From Litomosoides sigmodontis (Eukaryota > Nematoda > Chromadorea > Rhabditida > Onchocercidae), in the NCBI GenBank assembly GCA_963070105.1, contig OY718805.1, positions 1,426,001-1,490,000 on the forward strand: 64,000 nucleotides of DNA, read 5' to 3'. The translations under genes were made by a program, and so were the position numbers. Under the pieces are notes generated by a model, which was not told the DNA's origin, did not search any database, and saw nothing but the letters and a program-made list of their open reading frames with translations. Below are positions 54,450-64,000 of the stretch, piece after piece. Numbering within the stretch: position 1 is the stretch's first letter; every line of letters starts with the position of its first letter.

Positions 54450-54529
54450 CAATATGTATACATTGCGCGCAATGATGAATGGACTAATTACCCTTGGAAT
54501 GAATGGACCACTGAACTGGTCGCCTATTT
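54450..54529 (+). CDS. Candidate internal exon, unrecognised
   Basis: A strong polypyrimidine acceptor (TCCTTCCTTCTCTCAG) is followed by 80 nt open in the frame QYVYIARNDEWTNYPWNEW (plus TTELVAYL), then a GTAAAC donor. The composition (four Trp in 27 residues) looks protein-like. The minus strand is also open over 54399-54623 (74 codons, no low complexity), so strand and reality are both uncertain. It could be an upstream exon of the Rab11-FIP-type gene. Confidence 0.25.
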
Positions 54530-57500
54530 GTAAACTGAAAGGGAACAGGATAAACTTCTCATCGTCAAGGTTTTCTCCCTGTTTGTCAATTATTTGCAAA
54601 TTTTCCATTTGCCAACATCGCATTATCTTTCTCTCTCTGTCCCTCTCTCGCCTGCTTCTCTATTAATTAATTTTTTTCCTGTTGAAATTTTTGTACTTTT
54701 TGCAAATAATTTCCAACAATTTATAACTTCATGTAAGATTTTTAAATTAAAGCCATGTTATTAGCATATCAATGAGAGCACTCCTCTTTCATCAACTAAT
54801 AAGCGGAAGGATTTTAGAGACTGAACTTGTTAATTCGCTTAGAATGCTTATTATTACCACTGCTATATCTTATCACCTTGCTGGAACTTTTTAATGCTTA
54901 CCATCATATCATAACAACAACAATTGATGCCTTTTCATCTTTTTTTTTCAAAATTATTTAATCAATTAAGCGCATTTGTCCATTTACATCCATTTCCTCT
55001 TCTTGTTGCTTGAATTAATTACTTTCAAATGTCTACGTGTTCATGTACGACTGCGAAAAGAAAAGAGAAAACAGGACTGATGATAGGAAGAACATTATCA
55101 TCACTGATATATGGTGATAATGATAGTGGTCATTGTCAGCAATATGAAACTGTTAAGTGCGGCAGTGATAAGTGATGATACAGTAACACGATGATTGAGC
55201 AGGCAGTGTCGATGATGATAGCGGTGCTGATTAGGTAATGATAATGATTATGATCGGTGGGGAGGGTGAGAGGAGGTGGCACGGCGACTACGTGATGAAT
55301 TTGATGAACTGAACAATTCCTTCGAGGAAATTTGTCAAAATTTTCAACTTTTGCTTTTTTTTTTTACAAATAAATCAATAAAATTTGAGCATAAAACGAA
55401 GAGAAATTCAATCAAACAGTTAGTCCAATTCATCAGAAACATTCAAACTTCCATTTTTCGTTTGCACCGCCAATCATCGATTTCTGTTAGTAAATTTAAT
55501 TTTATCATTAATTAGTAAAAAATTATTAATTTATTAATTTTTTTCGTTATTGTTAATTAAATGTTATTGTGAGTTCGTCATTTGCTATTTCCTTTTTTTT
55601 TCTCTCGAAAAGAAGGAAACATTTTTCAAACAATATAATTTTTCTCCTAAATTTTTATCTTTTTATTTGGCAATATTTCTCAATTCAGAGATAACGTTCA
55701 ATTATTTTTTGCTAATTTTACATTTGATAATTCAATGAAGCGATACAATAATTTTTACATTAAACGAAATATCAAGAAAAGAGGAAAAAAATTCATTTAA
55801 AATTTAAGTTCTATTAATTTTCTTCGATTAAAAAAACTTTTTTGGACAGAAAATGTTTAAAATTGTCTCTTTCTGTTCCTTTTTATGTGTGCGTGAAAAT
55901 TATTTCAAGTGCTAAAACTATCACATAAATTTAATATATCGAAAATGATTGGATTTCTTTTCAAATGAATTGATCGTTACAAAAGTGATGATTGCATGGG
56001 TTACTGTCATTTAACTGTTATTGGAACATTTGATATTTAACTTCGTTTTTTTTCTTTTTTGAGAAATCAAGCTATAAATAAATTGGTGGCGAAATGGTGA
56101 AAATTTTCATTTTTTTCACTTCTCATTTGCTTCTCCTTTTCTCTGCGATTTGTCTGTTTGTTTGTTATATTTCCTCTTTGTTACTTTCATTTCTTTCTAT
56201 CTCTCTTTCTCTCTTTCCCTCTATTGGGACGAGATAGGTGTCCTGAAGAGGACAGAAAAAAATTTTGTACTTGTTGATTTGATGCTAATTAATCTCTCTG
56301 TTTCTTTCATTTCTTCCTTCTTGATGTTTTATTTAGAATTTATTGGCGACAGTTTGAGAGGAATTTTGTTGTATTTTAATAATTGATGAAAAGGTAAAAT
56401 ATATTATTTGTTTTATCGATTTCTTTTTTTTTCTTTTAATCTATAATTCAGTTTTCTTTTTGAAAAAAAGGCATGGGAGGTAAGAGAGAGGAAAAGAGAA
56501 ATCGATTATGGGATTTTTTGAATAGCATTTATACCTTGCTTCTCTTTTGCTCTTATTTTAGCAATTAAAATTCATATTTTTTAATTAAATTACTGTTAAT
56601 GTAAAAATTTACAGCTGAAATAATGCTTTGCGAATAGAGCTTGGATTAACGTATACATGAAATGTTAAAGTGGTGTAGCCACAAATAGTTCAATAGTTTT
56701 ATGCTTGTGCGACATCATGAACTATAGTATAATTAGGTTGATCTGTTTCTGTTTGCTGGCATTTGACCTATTGATTTTGATTCGCTGATAGATTCGTCAT
56801 ATGCTTGACTTGTTGCTTTCTCACTGTTTTGACTTATCAATTTGCCACTCACTTGTTGAATTTTTACTGTGTAATCTCGTGCTGTTGACCTATTGATCTT
56901 TTGTCATTTGACCGCTATTAAATGCCCAGTAATTAATTTAAAATTATAAATTGTATGTGTTGGGTAATATTTGTCCACTTCTACCACTTTCATCCATTAA
57001 AATAAGAAAAGAATTTCGAAAAAAAATGAATTTATTTGTTAATATGAAATTGAATACTTCGATATTTAATACCAAAAGTATGAAATATAATTTAGATGTA
57101 TAAAAAAATTATATATTGTAGGAAAATGGGGGAAGTAATGTTTAATAATTTATCATATTTGTGTATGAATCGTTAAATGAGAGAATACTAAATTTGATTT
57201 TTAGTTTTTGCCTAAATTAATATGCTGTATTATTAAAAATTTTTTTAAAAATTAAACAAGTACATTCAACTGTAGCAAGTGGTAATGTTTTTTTTTTTAA
57301 ATTAGCTCTTGGTGATTCATACGGAAAGATTAAATAGATTTTACATTTTAACATTTTAACAAATTGACATCACTTTTTTTCTTTTTTTTTTCAGTTGAAT
57401 TATTTGCTTTTTTTTATGCGTTTTAGAGTTTAAAAAAACAAATTCTTTTTCGTTTTTTATTTTCTCACACACTTGCATTTCACAAATTTGCGTCATTTTT

Positions 57501-59461
57501 TCCACTTTTTTTGTTATTCAATTTGATGGTGAAGTTTTCATTTTGTTTTTTTGCACAGCGAGAAATGTGCTGTGTGAGGGAGAAGATTAGAGAAGCAGAC
57601 AAATAATAAAGTTTAAATTTTGCCGAGCATTTTCATTTTCAAGTGTAAATGGGATTTTTTTTTCGTGATATTTCACCTGTAGCATGAAAACACGGGAAAG
57701 TGCGAGAGGAGGATGGCGATGACGATGGTGATAATCATGATGTGATGATGACGATGGATTCAGATGCTTCTCGAAATTTGTTCACAATAATAGTATAAAT
57801 TTAATTTCCGCTTACTCACTTTCCTGTAGTATATTTGTTAAGTTAGTTTAATTTAAAATTAATCTTTAATTATAAGATTTTTTAGTTGTTTCACTGAGAT
57901 CATTTAAAGTTTGGTTGTAATTAGTAAATTTGAATAGTTTGTTGATGGCTTTTGCTCATCCCATTGCTTTATTTATTAATTAGCAGCTTGTTGTTGTTGC
58001 TGTTTTAATAAATATGGCGTCAATATCTTACAGGTTAATCATAAGTATTGGATGAACAATGATTTCTTGCATTTTCAATGTTTCATATGAGAGTAAGAAT
58101 TGCATTGTTTCAAAATTCATTTCATTTCTCGAATTTCATAAATTGTTCAAGCAATTTGTTAGCTTGCATTAATTATATTATATTTTATTAATATATGAAT
58201 GTGTTACTTATCATTAACTTCTCCTGCGAATAAGTAACACCTTAATTTTACCACGAATTTCTGCAAGTCACAATTTTACCTCTAATCAATTGTTGCAAAA
58301 GAATTTGTTAAATTTATAGAAGTATTTAATAAAACTAAATGTTACATGTAAAAATCATTGTCTCTTTTTACCCTGTCCTCATCACTCATTAACAATAATT
58401 ACTTTACTTCTAATCAGCAATGAATCATTGCAATCAAATCCGTCTTTTCTTAGTGCATTATCAGTTATTGGAAATTAAAAAAAATAAGAAATTGTTGGAA
58501 ATTGAAATGAGCAACATCAAAGGTAATTTAAAAATTTGTTGTTTTGTAGCAAATTTACTTTTGTTAAAGAACAGAAAAAATTGATGCATTTCGGTCTTTC
58601 TAATGTAATACACAATTAATGTAATACAACAGGTGAAATGCCATATGTACGAAGAAATATAATTTAAAAACTTTTTTTCGAAAGAAAAAAAAGAAGGAAA
58701 CAAATTTAAAAATAAATCATTTTTTTCCTCTTTCCTTCCGAAAAGTCGATCTCTTCATGAAAATCTCTCTCTGATAGAAATGATTTATCCTTTTTTTTCT
58801 CTTCTGAGGAACAGTTGAAGAGAGAGACAGAGAGGGAGAGCGAGAAAGCGAAGAAAGGAGTAGTTTTGTTTAATTTTCTGATTTTGGTCGTTTGCTTTTT
58901 TTTTGTCCTTTCTTAGATGAATTGAGCATATTATTTTTTTCCTTTTTTTGGACCTCTCAATTTTTCCTGCCAAAAAGTTTAAAACATTTAAAGCACACAT
59001 TGTGCCATTTCAAAAAAAAAACTCGGTTATTAGGTTATTGTATTTGTCTGTTTTGAAATTTTTTTTCTGCTTCTTTCCACTTCCTCTTTACGTCTTTTGA
59101 GCATTCACGAATAATTATGCTTTTTTGAGTTCTTTTTTCAAAAGTACAATTTATATTAAAATGTTTCCTTTTTGTGGATGAACTTTGACCTTAGCATATA
59201 TGCGTATTTGTTACACTGAAAGTTGGTAGTGAAATTGTACGGTTTGAGTGAATCAATTATATAGCATTCTGTGCAAAAATTATTTGTTAAAAGTTCGATT
59301 ACTTCAACTTTCGAAGAAATTACCATTTTGTTTTTTTTCTGTTTCAATATTTTACGTACTCTTTTTTTCAAGGAAATTTTCAAAGTGTAATAAAATTTTT
59401 GTGTGAAATTTAGGTTTTTTCTTTTATTTCGAAGCAAAATTGTTTATTTTTTTCTTTATAG
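54530..59461. other. Gene-poor region upstream of the Rab11-FIP-type exons
   Basis: Probably intron or 5' region of the next gene. A short protein-like open stretch at about 55270-55335 (EEVARRLRDEFDELNNSF, then EEICQN) lacks a good acceptor and donor. GAT/GAC-rich low-complexity patches lie at 55080-55260 and 57710-57765. Otherwise AT-rich with T runs. Confidence 0.45.

Positions 59462-64000
<4,539 letters not shown>

Noticed and set aside
55270..55515. Protein-like EEVARRLRDEFDELNNSF stretch
   Set aside because: No pyrimidine-rich acceptor and only a poor donor; it runs into T-rich non-coding sequence. Kept out of the gene list, noted in the spacer.
57690..57780. Asp-rich frame over GATGAC repeats
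   Set aside because: Low-complexity GAT/GAC sequence with no splice support.

Overview
This is a eukaryotic, AT-rich window (roughly 70% A+T by eye) that reads as nematode nuclear DNA. The evidence is genes split into many short exons, 3' splice sites that repeatedly match the nematode TTTTCAG type, and several genes whose start codon lies directly after such an acceptor, as expected for spliced-leader trans-splicing. I cannot name the species; the microsatellite-rich, gene-sparse texture suggests a parasitic nematode, but that is inference. I assembled exons by hand from splice sites, phase and protein family, so boundaries marked uncertain should be treated that way.

Layout. 1-9362: non-coding, many simple repeats. 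9363-16781 (+): complete 16-exon SLC6 neurotransmitter/amino-acid transporter (619 aa). Two further exons at 17673-18339 (+) form an alternative C-terminus or the tail of another gene. 18897-24160 (-): 13-exon TFIIF alpha subunit/RAP74 (495 aa). 24785-26658 (-): 7-exon SCO1-type mitochondrial copper chaperone (302 aa). An ~880 bp divergent intergenic region follows. 27539-29689 (+): 6-exon OSTM1 (305 aa), the beta subunit of the lysosomal ClC-7 chloride/proton exchanger. 30680-31143 (+): 3-exon UQCRH, the complex III hinge protein (87 aa). 34007-37020 (+): a secreted multi-exon protein ending in a 10-cysteine Dickkopf/colipase-type domain. 41623-43611 (+): alpha/beta hydrolase resembling ABHD10, apparently with a GC-AG intron. 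43612-59461: about 16 kb with no firm gene, holding a 1.5 kb (ATT)n array and a few short candidate exons. 59462 to the right edge (+): coiled-coil exons of a Rab11-FIP3/4 (Nuf)-type protein, with a 1.67 kb compound microsatellite inside one intron.

The genes do not form one pathway. SCO1 and UQCRH both serve the mitochondrial respiratory chain (complexes IV and III) and flank OSTM1, but on opposite strands. SCO1 and TFIIF alpha are in tandem 624 bp apart, and both have a splice acceptor right at the ATG. The items most worth a second look are the Dickkopf-like domain (the family is usually said to be absent from nematodes), the GC-AG intron that restores a catalytic serine motif, the possible alternative transporter C-terminus, an antisense exon inside the transporter gene, and the structure of the ATT-derived repeat arrays.
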